A stretch of 16,919 bases of DNA from Odoribacter sp. UBA944 (lineage in GTDB: Bacteria; Bacteroidota; Bacteroidia; Bacteroidales; Marinifilaceae), in NCBI GenBank assembly GCA_002293375.1, contig DBDA01000002.1, forward strand, positions 1 to 16,919. The letters run 5' to 3'. Below the pieces are notes generated by a model. The model did not search any database, was not told the origin of the DNA, and saw only the letters and a program-made list of their open reading frames with translations. Below are positions 6,848-15,952 of this stretch, one piece after another (position 1 is the first letter of the stretch; the number at the start of each line of letters is the position of its first letter). The translations under genes were made by a program, and so were the position numbers.

Positions 6848-9181
6848 ATGAACTTGACCTTTCGGAATTTTTGGAACATGCTGCGGCGCTACAAGATGGC
6901 TTCCATCCTGAATATTTTGGGACTAAGTGTGGCTTTCGCCGTATTCGCTATTATCCTGATGCAAGTGGCCGGTGAGTATGGCTACGGCAAGACCGATGCA
7001 AATTACCGGCGGATCTTTCGCCTCGAAGCTACTTCTCCTTTCGACCGGGCGTACAGAATGAACCTGCTGTTTTACGATAATGCCGAGGACGTTTTCCGTT
7101 CCATTCCGTATATTGAGGCACATGCTGAACTGCTTTCTACGGCAGGCGAACTGTTGATTGACCGCGGGGGCGAAGAGATCGCTTTCACAGGAGTCCCTGC
7201 CTGGCGGATTTTCAACGATATTTCGCAGGTTTTTGATATCCGGATGGTGCAAGGTAGGTTCGCTGCAGCTCTTGAACCGGGAAAAATGCTGATCTCACAA
7301 AGCTGCGCCCGCCGGTTGTTCGGGGAGGAAGATCCTGTTGGAAAAACACTCCGCTTCCAGGGCGGGAACTATACGGTTGGCGGGGTCTACCGTGATTTTC
7401 CCCCAAACGCCACGTTGCAGGGCGAACTGATCTATCCCGGACAAATGGGAAGCGTCACTGTAAAAACCGTCTTTCTGCTTCTCAAAGACCCCGCACGCGC
7501 CGGAGAAGTCAGCACCCTGCTGCAAGAAAAACTCCGAACGGCGATATCTCCGGCGGAATATCGTTTAAACCCAGCCGGAGATATCTATTTCTCCTCAGAC
7601 GTGGCCGAAAATACCTTTATTCAGTCCGGCAACCGCTACACGACCTGGTTTCTCACCGCTATCGCCGGATTGATCCTGCTGATTTCGACGATCAATTTTA
7701 TCAACTTCTCGACAGCGCAGGTGCCGATGCGCATGCGGTCGCTTAATGCCCACCGGGTGTTGGGCGAAAGCCGGGCATCGCTCCGCCGGACAATGCTTTT
7801 TGAGGCGGCCGGTATTACGATGATCGCTTTCGGATTTTCGCTGCTGCTCATCGACGCGGCGGGCAAAACGCCCTTGGGAGGCCTGTTGACCTTTGAGGAC
7901 ATCTCTTTGGGCGCTAACCTGAAACTGATCGGTTGGGTTGCCGGGATTGCCCTGCTAACGGGAGTGGTGGCCGGGCTCTACCCTGCATTTTACGCCACTT
8001 CGTTCCAACCCGCTCTCGTGCTGAAAGGGGTTTTCTGCGCCACCCCGCAGGGAAAACGGTTGCGCACCGTATTGGTCGGCGTGCAGTATACCATTTCGAT
8101 GGCTCTGATCGTTTTCGCCCTCTTTATCGATTGCCAGAACCGCTATTTCCGGCAGGTGCCGGTGGGGTACAACAAGGAGAACGTGCTTACGCTTGGCACA
8201 ATCCGTTTCCGGCCCAAACTCGATGTGGTCCGGCGGGAACTCGAACAATTACCAGGAGTGGAGGGTACAGCCCTCTCCGCCGGCTCTTTCGGAACGGGGG
8301 ACGGGGATCTTTACAACAGGCTTCTGGTCGGCAACGATACACTGAACCTCAAGAGCTATATGGTCGATCTTGATTTTATGGACCTGATGCAGATCCCGAT
8401 TGTTGAAGGCCGCGGATTCCGGGAGGGAGACCCAGTGGATCGGATGCAGGCCGGAGAGGAAAGGGCCGTATCGATCGTGGTCAACCGGGCGGCGGCCCGC
8501 CGATTCGACCTCACAGTCGATACCGTCTTGCTGGATCGGGGAAGAATCCCCGTTCAGGTGATCGGTATTTCAGGAGATGTCATCTCCCAATCCATGCACC
8601 AGGCGACGGAAGATGTTGTTTTCTGGCTGACTGATGACCCGCACCTTTACCAAATGTTCATCCGCATCGCCCCGTACGATCAGGCTGCGACGATTAGGGC
8701 GGTCCGTCAGGTACTTGACCGACACGCCACGGATAATCGCTGGTCGATGGACTTTTATACCGGGGAATTGGATAAACTGTACGAAAAGGAACAAAATCTG
8801 GGCACACTGATCACTCTGTTCAGCGGGTTGGCGGTACTGATCTCGATCATTGGGGTATTCGGCCTGGTGTTTTTCGAAACGCAGTACCGGCGCAAGGAGA
8901 TCGGACTGCGGAAGATGCACGGGGCAACGATCGGTGAGATTTTGCGTCTGCTGAATCGGGATTTCGTCCGAATCGTGATCGTCTGCTTCGTGATCGCCTC
9001 GCCGATCGCCTATTATGCCATGCGGCGGTGGCTGGAGGGATTTGCGTACCAATCGCCTGTACACTGGTGGATTTTCGCTGTGGCCCTGCTGATCGTCGGG
9101 GCGATCACCGTGCTGACCGTCACCCTGCAAAGTTACCGGGCGGCTACCGAAAATCCGGTCAACTCCATCGAAACCGAATAA
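6848..9181 (+). CDS. ABC exporter permease 1, double MacB/FtsX-module type
   Basis: A 777-residue inner-membrane protein. Hydrophobic segments lie at about 18-40, 268-288, 316-336, 358-380, 407-427, 655-677, 704-724 and 739-760, with large extracytoplasmic regions at about 41-267 and 428-654. This is the MacB/FtsX pattern (one helix, large domain, three helices) repeated twice in one chain. Family motifs include GLYPAFYATSFQPALVLKG (377-395) after the first module and YRRKEIGLRKMHGATIGEIL (680-699), the coupling segment that contacts the ATPase. The C-terminus ENPVNSIETE is shared in form with the other two permeases. MacB/FtsX proteins do not pump through the membrane channel; they use ATP in the cytoplasm to drive movement in the periplasm through adaptor and TolC. 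The gene has no ATPase domain of its own and should use the one at 15232. The gap to the adaptor gene is 16 bp. Confidence 0.93.
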   Translation: MNLTFRNFWNMLRRYKMASILNILGLSVAFAVFAIILMQVAGEYGYGKTDANYRRIFRLEATSPFDRAYRMNLLFYDNAEDVFRSIPYIEAHAELLSTAGELLIDRGGEEIAFTGVPAWRIFNDISQVFDIRMVQGRFAAALEPGKMLISQSCARRLFGEEDPVGKTLRFQGGNYTVGGVYRDFPPNATLQGELIYPGQMGSVTVKTVFLLLKDPARAGEVSTLLQEKLRTAISPAEYRLNPAGDIYFSSDVAENTFIQSGNRYTTWFLTAIAGLILLISTINFINFSTAQVPMRMRSLNAHRVLGESRASLRRTMLFEAAGITMIAFGFSLLLIDAAGKTPLGGLLTFEDISLGANLKLIGWVAGIALLTGVVAGLYPAFYATSFQPALVLKGVFCATPQGKRLRTVLVGVQYTISMALIVFALFIDCQNRYFRQVPVGYNKENVLTLGTIRFRPKLDVVRRELEQLPGVEGTALSAGSFGTGDGDLYNRLLVGNDTLNLKSYMVDLDFMDLMQIPIVEGRGFREGDPVDRMQAGEERAVSIVVNRAAARRFDLTVDTVLLDRGRIPVQVIGISGDVISQSMHQATEDVVFWLTDDPHLYQMFIRIAPYDQAATIRAVRQVLDRHATDNRWSMDFYTGELDKLYEKEQNLGTLITLFSGLAVLISIIGVFGLVFFETQYRRKEIGLRKMHGATIGEILRLLNRDFVRIVIVCFVIASPIAYYAMRRWLEGFAYQSPVHWWIFAVALLIVGAITVLTVTLQSYRAATENPVNSIETE

Positions 9182-9197
9182 ATATAAAAATAGAACT

Positions 9198-10448
9198 ATG
9201 GATATCAAATTGGAAAAGAAAAAAGGGATTCGCGGAAAACACATTCCCTATATTGCGGGAGGTGTGTTGGTGCTCCTGTTTGTGGGGTGGCTCATCTTCG
9301 GCGACCACTCGTCGGCTTATAAGGCAGACGTGCGTACAGTGAGCATCGGCGATGTTACCGAAGGGGAGTTCAACGACTACGTCCGGATCAGCGGCCGGGT
9401 GCAACCTATTACAACGGTGCAACTCAGTCCCCTGGAAGGTGGGGTGGTGGACCGGTTGGTGGTCGAGGAGGGTGCCATAGTACGTAAGGGTGACGTGATC
9501 GTTGTATTGACTAATCCCGCGTTGAGCCTCTCTATTCTGGACAGTGAGGCGCAACTGGCTGAAAAGCAAAATTTCCTGCGCAATACGCAGGTTACCATGG
9601 AGCAGGAGCGGCTGAATCTGCGTCAGGAGAAGTTGCAGTTGGACCTCGACGTTGCCCGCAAGGAGCGAACCTTTCGTCAGAACGAAAAACTGTGGGAGGA
9701 GGAACTTATCCGCCGTGAGGATTATTTACAGGCGCGCGAGGATTGGGAACTGGCGGTACGGCGGCGCGAATTGGTGATGGAGCGGCAGAAGCAGGACTCG
9801 ATCTACCGCGGGGTGCAGGTGGAGAATATGGAGGAGAGCCTCGGAAATATGCGCCGCAACATGCAACTGATCCGCCAGCGGGTGGACAATCTGCAGGTCA
9901 CTTCGCCTATTGACGGCGAGTTGGGATTGCTGGATGTTGTGTTGGGACAGTCGCTCTCTTCGGGGCAGCGGATCGGGCAACTCAACGACCTGTCGGATTT
10001 CAAGGTCGAGGCGTTTATCGACGAGCATTACATCGACAAAGTGCGTGCAGGGCTTGCGGCGACCTTTGAGCGCGGCGAAACCACTTATCCGTTGCGCATT
10101 CGCCGGGTATATCCCGAAGTGCGCAACGGGCAGTTCCGCGTCGATTTTGTGTTCGACGGTCCCCGTCCCGAAAATATCCGCACGGGGCAGACCTACTACA
10201 TCAACCTTGAATTGGGCGAACCCTCCGAAGCAGTGCTGATCCCGCGCGGGGCGTTCTACCAGACAACTGGCGGGACGTGGATATTTGTGGTGGAACCCGA
10301 CGGCAGCCGCGCGCACAAAAGGCCCATACGCATCGGCCGCCAGAATCCGCAATTTTACGAGGTAACAGAGGGGCTGAAAGCGGGCGAACGGGTCATCACT
10401 TCAAGTTATGAAATGTTCGGAAACAACGACGTAATTATCTTAAAATAA
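9198..10448 (+). CDS. Periplasmic adaptor (membrane fusion) protein, HlyD/MacA type
   Basis: A 416-residue protein anchored by one helix (about 17-34) after a basic N-terminus. The order of parts is typical: a split lipoyl-like domain (about 68-105 with VVDRLVVEEGAIVRKGDVI, and about 230-262 with VTSPIDGELG), a long coiled-coil hairpin between them (about 110-230, rich in Glu, Arg and Gln), a beta-barrel (about 266-340) and a membrane-proximal domain (about 345-416, VLIPRGAFYQTTGG). It should bridge the permeases to the TolC-type channel. It sits between two permease genes, 16 bp after permease 1 and 6 bp before permease 2, and is the only adaptor in the operon, so it presumably serves all three permeases. 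A leader motif AAAAATAGA lies at 9186-9194 just before the start codon. Confidence 0.93.
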   Translation: MDIKLEKKKGIRGKHIPYIAGGVLVLLFVGWLIFGDHSSAYKADVRTVSIGDVTEGEFNDYVRISGRVQPITTVQLSPLEGGVVDRLVVEEGAIVRKGDVIVVLTNPALSLSILDSEAQLAEKQNFLRNTQVTMEQERLNLRQEKLQLDLDVARKERTFRQNEKLWEEELIRREDYLQAREDWELAVRRRELVMERQKQDSIYRGVQVENMEESLGNMRRNMQLIRQRVDNLQVTSPIDGELGLLDVVLGQSLSSGQRIGQLNDLSDFKVEAFIDEHYIDKVRAGLAATFERGETTYPLRIRRVYPEVRNGQFRVDFVFDGPRPENIRTGQTYYINLELGEPSEAVLIPRGAFYQTTGGTWIFVVEPDGSRAHKRPIRIGRQNPQFYEVTEGLKAGERVITSSYEMFGNNDVIILK

Positions 10449-10454
10449 CTTGCC

Positions 10455-12824
10455 ATGAATCAGTTGTTTCGTAATTTTCTGAACACCTTGCGCCGCTACA
10501 AAGCTGCCTCGCTGCTCAATATCATTGGACTTGGGATTGCTTTTGCCGCTTTTGCCGTCATTCTGATGCAGGTGCATTACGATCTTACTTACGACCGCTT
10601 CCACCCCAATGCCGACCGTATTTTCCGGGTGGAAAACAAGTTGTATGAGGACGAATACCACATGCCTGTCAATGCCAGGCCCTATGCACGGGTTGTTATG
10701 AAAGCTTCGCCCGGAATAAAACGGGGAGGGTTGTATGCATCGTGGGATAGCTATTCCATCTCAGTTGAGGGTTCCGATGAAGATACTGTTTTCGAACAAG
10801 GGTGGACGTACTATACGCCGGATATTTTGCAGATGTTCGATTTTCGCATCCTTTCCGGGGACACTACCCGTTTGCATCGGCCCGGCATGGTTTTGATCCC
10901 TAAAAGCCTGGCGGAAAAGTTTTTTCCGGGTGAGGATGCGGTTGGCAAGCAGTTGATCCGGCATGGCAGCAACGTCTCTCCGGTTGAAATAGCCGCTGTC
11001 TTCAAGGATTTTCCCGACAACTCGTTTTTGAAGAATAAGGTCTGGCAGCCATTCGACAATGTGACAAATTATAATTCGTGGAACAACTGGAATTACCCGT
11101 TTTTTGTGCAACTCACTTCGTCCGATCCGGCGCAGGTCGAGGAGGATATTCACGCTTTTTCTTCGCCCGAAATTCCGGAAGACCGAATGGACGTGTTGAA
11201 GAATATGCGATTAACCTCGTTACTTGACCTTCATTTCCAAAGCGATATAAAAGGAAACAATCTTATGGGAGTTGAAAACGCAAGCCGCGCTACGGTCTAT
11301 ACTCTGCTGTCGATAGCTATCTTGGTTGTATTTATTGCTGCCATCAACTTTATCAATTTTTCGATCTCCATGGTGCCGATGCGCCTGCAAGCGATCAATA
11401 CGCGAAGGATATTGGGCAGTTCTGTGCGGGCTATACGCAGGGAGATGATCGCTGAGGCGATGGGACTTTCGCTCATTGCACTCCTGTTTGCCTATTGGCT
11501 CGTTTATACTCTTTCGACGACCTCGTTCACGGCTTTTCTGAACGTGGATATGGCATTTGGAAAAAACCTTCCGGTACTATTGATCACCGGGGTGGTAGCC
11601 CTGGCTACGGGTTTGTTGGCAGGACTTTACCCTGCTTTCTATATCGTTTCGTTTCAGCCGGCCCTTGTGCTGAAAGGCTCTTTCGGACTCTCACCGCGTG
11701 GGAGAAAATTTCGCACCGTGCTTATCTCGGTGCAATACATTATTTCACTGGTGTTGATCATTGGGGCTCTCTCTGTTTGGACACAGAGCAACTATATGAA
11801 GCACTATCCGCTCGGATTCGAAAAGGAGAACCTGTTGGTATTCCCTATTTCTCAAAAATTATCCGGGCAGCCCGACGCGTTGCGGGAGGAGTTGCTGAAA
11901 AGCCCCTCTGTCCGAATGGTAGAATATGCTGCAGGCACCCTTGTTTCGATGAACAAAATGGGGTGGGGAAGAACGATCAAACCATCGGGTATCATGATCA
12001 ATTTCGATATACTGCCGGTATCGGCAGGCTTTCCCGAATTGTTGAGGTTGCATATCACCGCAGGAAGGAGTTTTCAACCCTCGGATGAACAAAGCGAGGA
12101 TGGTATCTTTATCTTCAACGAAACGGCACAAAAACGGTACGGCCTTACACTCGAATCTTCTATGAGCAGTCACCGTGGTTATGCCGAAATAGCCGGTTTT
12201 GTACGCGACTTCCACTTTAAACCGCTGCAATATCCCATTGAGCCCTTCGCTTTTTTTGTTTTCGGGGCACACCCTTGGTATACACTGCGGACAGCGTATG
12301 TCCGGGCCGATGGGGCGGATATTGCTTCAACCATTGACTATATCCGCCAGACGGTGCATAAAATGGATCCGCAGCAAACAGTTGTACAGGTCGATTTTTT
12401 GGATGCTACTCTTGGAAATTTCTACGAAAAAGAGGATCGTTTAGCTAATCTTATCGCGCTGTTCAGCCTGTTGGCGGTGTTTATTTCGATCATCGGCGTC
12501 TTCGGGCTTGTTTTGTTTGAGACACAATATCGCCGGAAAGAGATCGGCTTGCGTAAAGTTCACGGCGCAAGCATCAGTGAGATACTGTACATGTTGAACA
12601 GTAATTTCATATACATTGTATCGGTGTGCTTTGTGGTTGCTGCTCCGGTAGCCTATTATTTTGTCCGGCAGTGGCAGGAGGGATTTGCCTACCGTTCACC
12701 TATACAGTGGTGGATCTTCGCTGTCGCCATTCTCCTGGTGCTGGCGGTTACGGTGCTCACCGTCACGCTGCAAAGTTACCGTGTGGCCACGGCAAATCCC
12801 GTACATTCTATAAAAACAGAGTAG
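10455..12824 (+). CDS. ABC exporter permease 2, close paralogue of permease 1
   Basis: A 789-residue permease with the same double module. Hydrophobic segments lie at about 18-40, 281-303, 332-354, 372-394 and 421-441, with three more in the last 125 residues. Its N-terminus (RNFLNTLRRYKAASLLNIIG) and C-terminal membrane domain are very like permease 1. In the stretch from LAV to EIL around the sixth helix, 34 of 39 residues are identical. The motif GLYPAFYIVSFQPALVLKG is also shared. The extracytoplasmic domains are much less alike, for example an insert with WNNWNYPFFVQL (about 209-220) in the first domain. This points to gene duplication followed by divergence of the periplasmic parts. It begins 6 bp after the adaptor stop and ends 9 bp before permease 3, so translation may be coupled. 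It has no ATPase domain. Confidence 0.92.
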   Translation: MNQLFRNFLNTLRRYKAASLLNIIGLGIAFAAFAVILMQVHYDLTYDRFHPNADRIFRVENKLYEDEYHMPVNARPYARVVMKASPGIKRGGLYASWDSYSISVEGSDEDTVFEQGWTYYTPDILQMFDFRILSGDTTRLHRPGMVLIPKSLAEKFFPGEDAVGKQLIRHGSNVSPVEIAAVFKDFPDNSFLKNKVWQPFDNVTNYNSWNNWNYPFFVQLTSSDPAQVEEDIHAFSSPEIPEDRMDVLKNMRLTSLLDLHFQSDIKGNNLMGVENASRATVYTLLSIAILVVFIAAINFINFSISMVPMRLQAINTRRILGSSVRAIRREMIAEAMGLSLIALLFAYWLVYTLSTTSFTAFLNVDMAFGKNLPVLLITGVVALATGLLAGLYPAFYIVSFQPALVLKGSFGLSPRGRKFRTVLISVQYIISLVLIIGALSVWTQSNYMKHYPLGFEKENLLVFPISQKLSGQPDALREELLKSPSVRMVEYAAGTLVSMNKMGWGRTIKPSGIMINFDILPVSAGFPELLRLHITAGRSFQPSDEQSEDGIFIFNETAQKRYGLTLESSMSSHRGYAEIAGFVRDFHFKPLQYPIEPFAFFVFGAHPWYTLRTAYVRADGADIASTIDYIRQTVHKMDPQQTVVQVDFLDATLGNFYEKEDRLANLIALFSLLAVFISIIGVFGLVLFETQYRRKEIGLRKVHGASISEILYMLNSNFIYIVSVCFVVAAPVAYYFVRQWQEGFAYRSPIQWWIFAVAILLVLAVTVLTVTLQSYRVATANPVHSIKTE

Positions 12825-12833
12825 TTTAGATAC

Positions 12834-15200
12834 ATGAGAAACGATTTTAAATTGGCCTACAGAGCGCTGTTGAGGAGCGGGCGCGGCAATGTGATCAAGA
12901 CCCTCTCCCTGGGGTTGGGATTGGCTGTGGGGTTGATCCTGGTTACCAAACTCTTTTACGAATACAACTATGAGAGTTTCTATCCCGACAGGGACCGGAC
13001 CTGTCTGGTGGTGGTGAATCACAAGATTTCCGGAGAGGAGTACGATCCGGATGATATTGATGAGACGGTAAGCGGCGGTGTCGCTTACGATTTGGGGCGT
13101 GAGATACCGCAGATAGAGGCGGCAACACGGTTCTTCCGGTTAAGAGGAATGATCCGGCCGGACAACAGGGAATCGCTCAAAGTCAAAGCCATTGTTGCCG
13201 ACAGTTGCCTGTTCGATGTGCTGCCCCGCCCCATGCTCCGGGGCGATGCCCAACAAGCGCTTTCGTCCCCTATGAGCGTCCTTGTTTCGCAGTCGCTGGC
13301 GGAAAAGATCGGAGGCGATGTAATGGGGCAAAGCGTTGAATTCGAAGATTTTCCCGGACAGCACTTCGTAATTGCAGGGATCTTTGAGGATGTTCCCCCC
13401 AATACCGACTTCGGGTACGAGATGGTTGTTTCGCTCTCGTCGTTGGGGCGGTTCGGAGGGGGTAACGGCTCGCGGTTTTGGCAGGGCAATGATATCTATT
13501 CCGGTTTTGTCAAACTTTTCCCCGGCACCTCTCCCGAAGAGTTGTTGCCGGCGATGCGTTCGGTGCAGGAGAAGTACGACGATATGGAGGAACTGAAAAG
13601 AGAGGGAAGCGACGTCCGTTATTCGCTTATCCCCCTGCCGGAGTTTCATACCTGCTCCCCCTCGGTCAGACAGGCGAACCTGTTGATGCTCCTGCTGGCT
13701 GTCTCTCTGCTCACAGTGGCCCTGCTGAACTACCTGATTGTGACGTTGTCGACCATGGCAAGGCGCGCCCGGGAGGTTGCCGTCTACAAATGTTACGGAG
13801 CGGGCGGCGGTGATATATACCGGCAGATGTTTGCCGAGGCGGTGTTGCACATCTTTTTGTCGCTGGTGTTGGCCGCTGTGCTGGTGGCGCTGTTCAGCGA
13901 AACGGTGCAGGAGATCCTGAAAACTCCCCTGTCGGCCCTCTTTTCGTGGCAGGGCACGCTTCTTGTGACAGGGGTTTGCCTGCTGTTGCTGGCCATTACC
14001 TCTTATATCCCTTCGCGCTTGTTTGCAACGGTTCCGGCGGCTTCGGTCTTCCGCAATTTTAAAAGGTCGGGAAAAGTGTGGAAACTGGTACTGCTTTTTG
14101 TCCAGTTCCTGTGTGCGGCCACCTTCTGTGCGGTACTTGTTGTGATCTGGAAGCAGTACGGCCTGATGGTGAACAGCGATCCGGGCTATGCGTATGAAAA
14201 CGTGGTCTACGCCGATGTTACGGGGAGTGAGCAGGGCCAGCGCAGGGTCGCTGTTGATAACCTCCGGAAGTTGCCTTTTGTCGAGGCGGTGTCCACTTCG
14301 TTTTCTACTCCGTTCGGCTCTCAATCGGGCAATATGGTATTTTTGCCGGGAAGCGACCTGGTGCTGTTCAATGCTGCCGACCTCTATTGGGCCGACGAGC
14401 ACTACTTGGATTTGATGGAGATACCGATTGTTGAAGGGAGCGGATTTGAGCAGGGCGTTACCGCGCCGGACCGAATACTGGTGAACCGGGATTTTGCCGG
14501 GCGCATTTGCTGGGCGGCCGGTTGGAACGACGGGGTGGTCGGCAAAACCATCCGCATGACGGAGCACGGTGAGCGCACCATAGTCGGAGTGTACGAAAAT
14601 TTCCGTATCGGATCAATTAAATACACGGACAGCAGACCGTCAGTTCTGGGATATTCCGAAGAGTGTCAAGATGTTATCTGGGCTAAATTGCGTGTAATGG
14701 ATGGTGGAAATATGCGGGCGGTGAGCGAAGCGCTCCAGAGCGCCATACCGGGGAAATCCATCTATGTGAACGCTGCCGGGAGTACTATAGCCGGGCTTTA
14801 CAACAACGAGCGGATTGAACGCAATTCCATTGTCCTGTGCTCCCTGATCACCCTGGGGATTGTTTTGCTGGGGCTGATCGGGTACCTGGGCAACGAGATC
14901 GGCCGCCGCCGCGCCGAGATCGCCATCCGGAAGATCAACGGTGCGCGCGTGGGTGATGTACTGAAACTCTTCGTTCGCGACATCCTCCTGATCTCCGTTC
15001 CGGCGCTATTGGCAGGCTCTTTTACGGCGTATTATGTATCGGGCAGATGGATAGCGGGATTTTCGGAACAGATAGCGCTTTCGCCGTTGCTGTTTGCCGG
15101 GAGCAGTTTAGTCGTACTGACGATTATCCTGTTGACGGTTGTGTTGCAGTGTTGGCGTGCTGCGAACGAAAATCCCGCTAAAACAATTAAAACAGAATAG
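12834..15200 (+). CDS. ABC exporter permease 3, divergent double-module FtsX type
   Basis: A 788-residue permease with the same overall plan: one N-terminal helix (about 20-40), an extracytoplasmic domain, a three-helix block (starting near LLMLLLAVSLLTVALLNYLI), a middle helix (KLVLLFVQFLCAATFCAVLV), a second extracytoplasmic domain and three C-terminal helices. It has coupling-like motifs in both halves: RAREVAVYKCYGAGGGDIY in the first and RRRAEIAIRKINGARVGDVL in the second. It lacks the GLYPAFY-SFQPALVLKG motif of its two neighbours, with SYIPSRLFATVPAASVF in its place. It keeps the shared C-terminal ending (ENPAKTIKTE). It is therefore an older or faster-evolving paralogue. It may have a different substrate or a structural role in a mixed complex; both are inference. 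The ATPase gene follows after 31 bp. Confidence 0.9.
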   Translation: MRNDFKLAYRALLRSGRGNVIKTLSLGLGLAVGLILVTKLFYEYNYESFYPDRDRTCLVVVNHKISGEEYDPDDIDETVSGGVAYDLGREIPQIEAATRFFRLRGMIRPDNRESLKVKAIVADSCLFDVLPRPMLRGDAQQALSSPMSVLVSQSLAEKIGGDVMGQSVEFEDFPGQHFVIAGIFEDVPPNTDFGYEMVVSLSSLGRFGGGNGSRFWQGNDIYSGFVKLFPGTSPEELLPAMRSVQEKYDDMEELKREGSDVRYSLIPLPEFHTCSPSVRQANLLMLLLAVSLLTVALLNYLIVTLSTMARRAREVAVYKCYGAGGGDIYRQMFAEAVLHIFLSLVLAAVLVALFSETVQEILKTPLSALFSWQGTLLVTGVCLLLLAITSYIPSRLFATVPAASVFRNFKRSGKVWKLVLLFVQFLCAATFCAVLVVIWKQYGLMVNSDPGYAYENVVYADVTGSEQGQRRVAVDNLRKLPFVEAVSTSFSTPFGSQSGNMVFLPGSDLVLFNAADLYWADEHYLDLMEIPIVEGSGFEQGVTAPDRILVNRDFAGRICWAAGWNDGVVGKTIRMTEHGERTIVGVYENFRIGSIKYTDSRPSVLGYSEECQDVIWAKLRVMDGGNMRAVSEALQSAIPGKSIYVNAAGSTIAGLYNNERIERNSIVLCSLITLGIVLLGLIGYLGNEIGRRRAEIAIRKINGARVGDVLKLFVRDILLISVPALLAGSFTAYYVSGRWIAGFSEQIALSPLLFAGSSLVVLTIILLTVVLQCWRAANENPAKTIKTE

Positions 15201-15231
15201 AATAATCCTGAATAGTTAAAAATAGAAAACC

Positions 15232-15912
15232 ATGTTACGAATTGAAAATCTCAGCAAAAGCTTCCGTACGGAAGAGATTGAAACCATCGCTCTCGACAGT
15301 GTTTCGTTAGAGGTGAACCAGGGTGAATTTGTCGCTATTATGGGGCCGTCGGGGTGCGGTAAGTCCACACTTCTCAACATCCTCGGCCTTTTAGACAACC
15401 CTACCGGCGGGAACTATTACCTGCTTGACAGGGAGGTGGGGCACCTGCGGGAAAAAGAGCGTACCGAATACCGCAAAGGGCGCATCGGTTTTGTTTTCCA
15501 AAGTTTCAACCTGATCGATGAGTTGAACGTTTTTGAAAACGTTGAACTTCCGCTGACCTATTTGAAAATCCACTCATCGGAGCGAAAAAAGAAGGTGAAT
15601 GACCTCCTCAAACGGATGAATATCAGCCATCGTGCACATCACTTTCCGCAGCAGCTCAGCGGCGGCCAGCAGCAGCGGGTGGCGATTGCGCGGGCGGTGG
15701 TGGCGAACCCCAACCTGATCCTGGCGGATGAACCGACGGGTAACCTTGACTCGAAAAATGGTGCTGAGGCGATGCACCTGCTCACCGAATTGAACCGGGA
15801 AGGCACCACGGTGATTATGGTAACCCACTCGCAGCACGACGCTTCGTTTGCCCACCGTACGGTAAACCTGTTTGACGGTAAGATCGTAGGGGACGTAAAG
15901 GCGTTTTTGTAG
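15232..15912 (+). CDS. ABC exporter ATPase, MacB/LolD family
   Basis: A 226-residue stand-alone nucleotide-binding subunit with all key motifs: Walker A GPSGCGKST (38-46), Q-loop Gln90 in FVFQSFNLID, signature LSGGQ (142-146), Walker B LILADE with catalytic Glu167, D-loop NLDS (171-174) and switch His199 in VTHS. The Q-loop region SFNLIDELNVFENVELPL is typical of the MacB/LolD/FtsE group (COG1136) that pairs with FtsX-type permeases. It acts as a dimer on the cytoplasmic face. It is the last gene of the exporter operon and the only ATPase, so it should power all three permeases. The leader contains AAAAATAGA at 15218-15226. No clear terminator follows. Confidence 0.95.
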   Translation: MLRIENLSKSFRTEEIETIALDSVSLEVNQGEFVAIMGPSGCGKSTLLNILGLLDNPTGGNYYLLDREVGHLREKERTEYRKGRIGFVFQSFNLIDELNVFENVELPLTYLKIHSSERKKKVNDLLKRMNISHRAHHFPQQLSGGQQQRVAIARAVVANPNLILADEPTGNLDSKNGAEAMHLLTELNREGTTVIMVTHSQHDASFAHRTVNLFDGKIVGDVKAFL

Positions 15913-15916
15913 CCGG

Positions 15917-15948
15917 TTTGGCTTGTATCCCGGTTTGCACTATATTTG
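15917..15948 (+). promoter_or_regulatory. Bacteroidota primary-sigma promoter for the hydrolase/VOC genes
   Basis: TTTG at 15917-15920, 20 bases, then TATATTTG at 15941-15948: the same boxes and spacing as the promoter at 81-112. It begins only 4 bases after the ATPase stop codon. Transcription would start at about 15952-15955, on or next to the ATG at 15953, so the hydrolase mRNA would be leaderless or nearly so. It separates the last two genes from the sigma-54-driven operon, although read-through is possible. Confidence 0.7.
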
Positions 15949-15952
15949 TGTA

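Noticed and set aside
13140..14567. Long minus-strand open frame of 475 codons inside permease 3
   Set aside because: Its product is rich in His, Gln and Arg with no recognisable domain and lies wholly opposite a well-supported permease; it is an antisense shadow of a GC-rich gene.
15923..15952. Alternative TTG start adding ten residues to the MBL-fold hydrolase
   Set aside because: The added residues are not part of the fold, the codon lies inside the promoter, and the ATG at 15953 gives the normal first strand of the family.
15913..15952. Terminator after the ATPase gene
   Set aside because: No stable inverted repeat with a T tract in this short gap; read-through into the hydrolase gene cannot be excluded.
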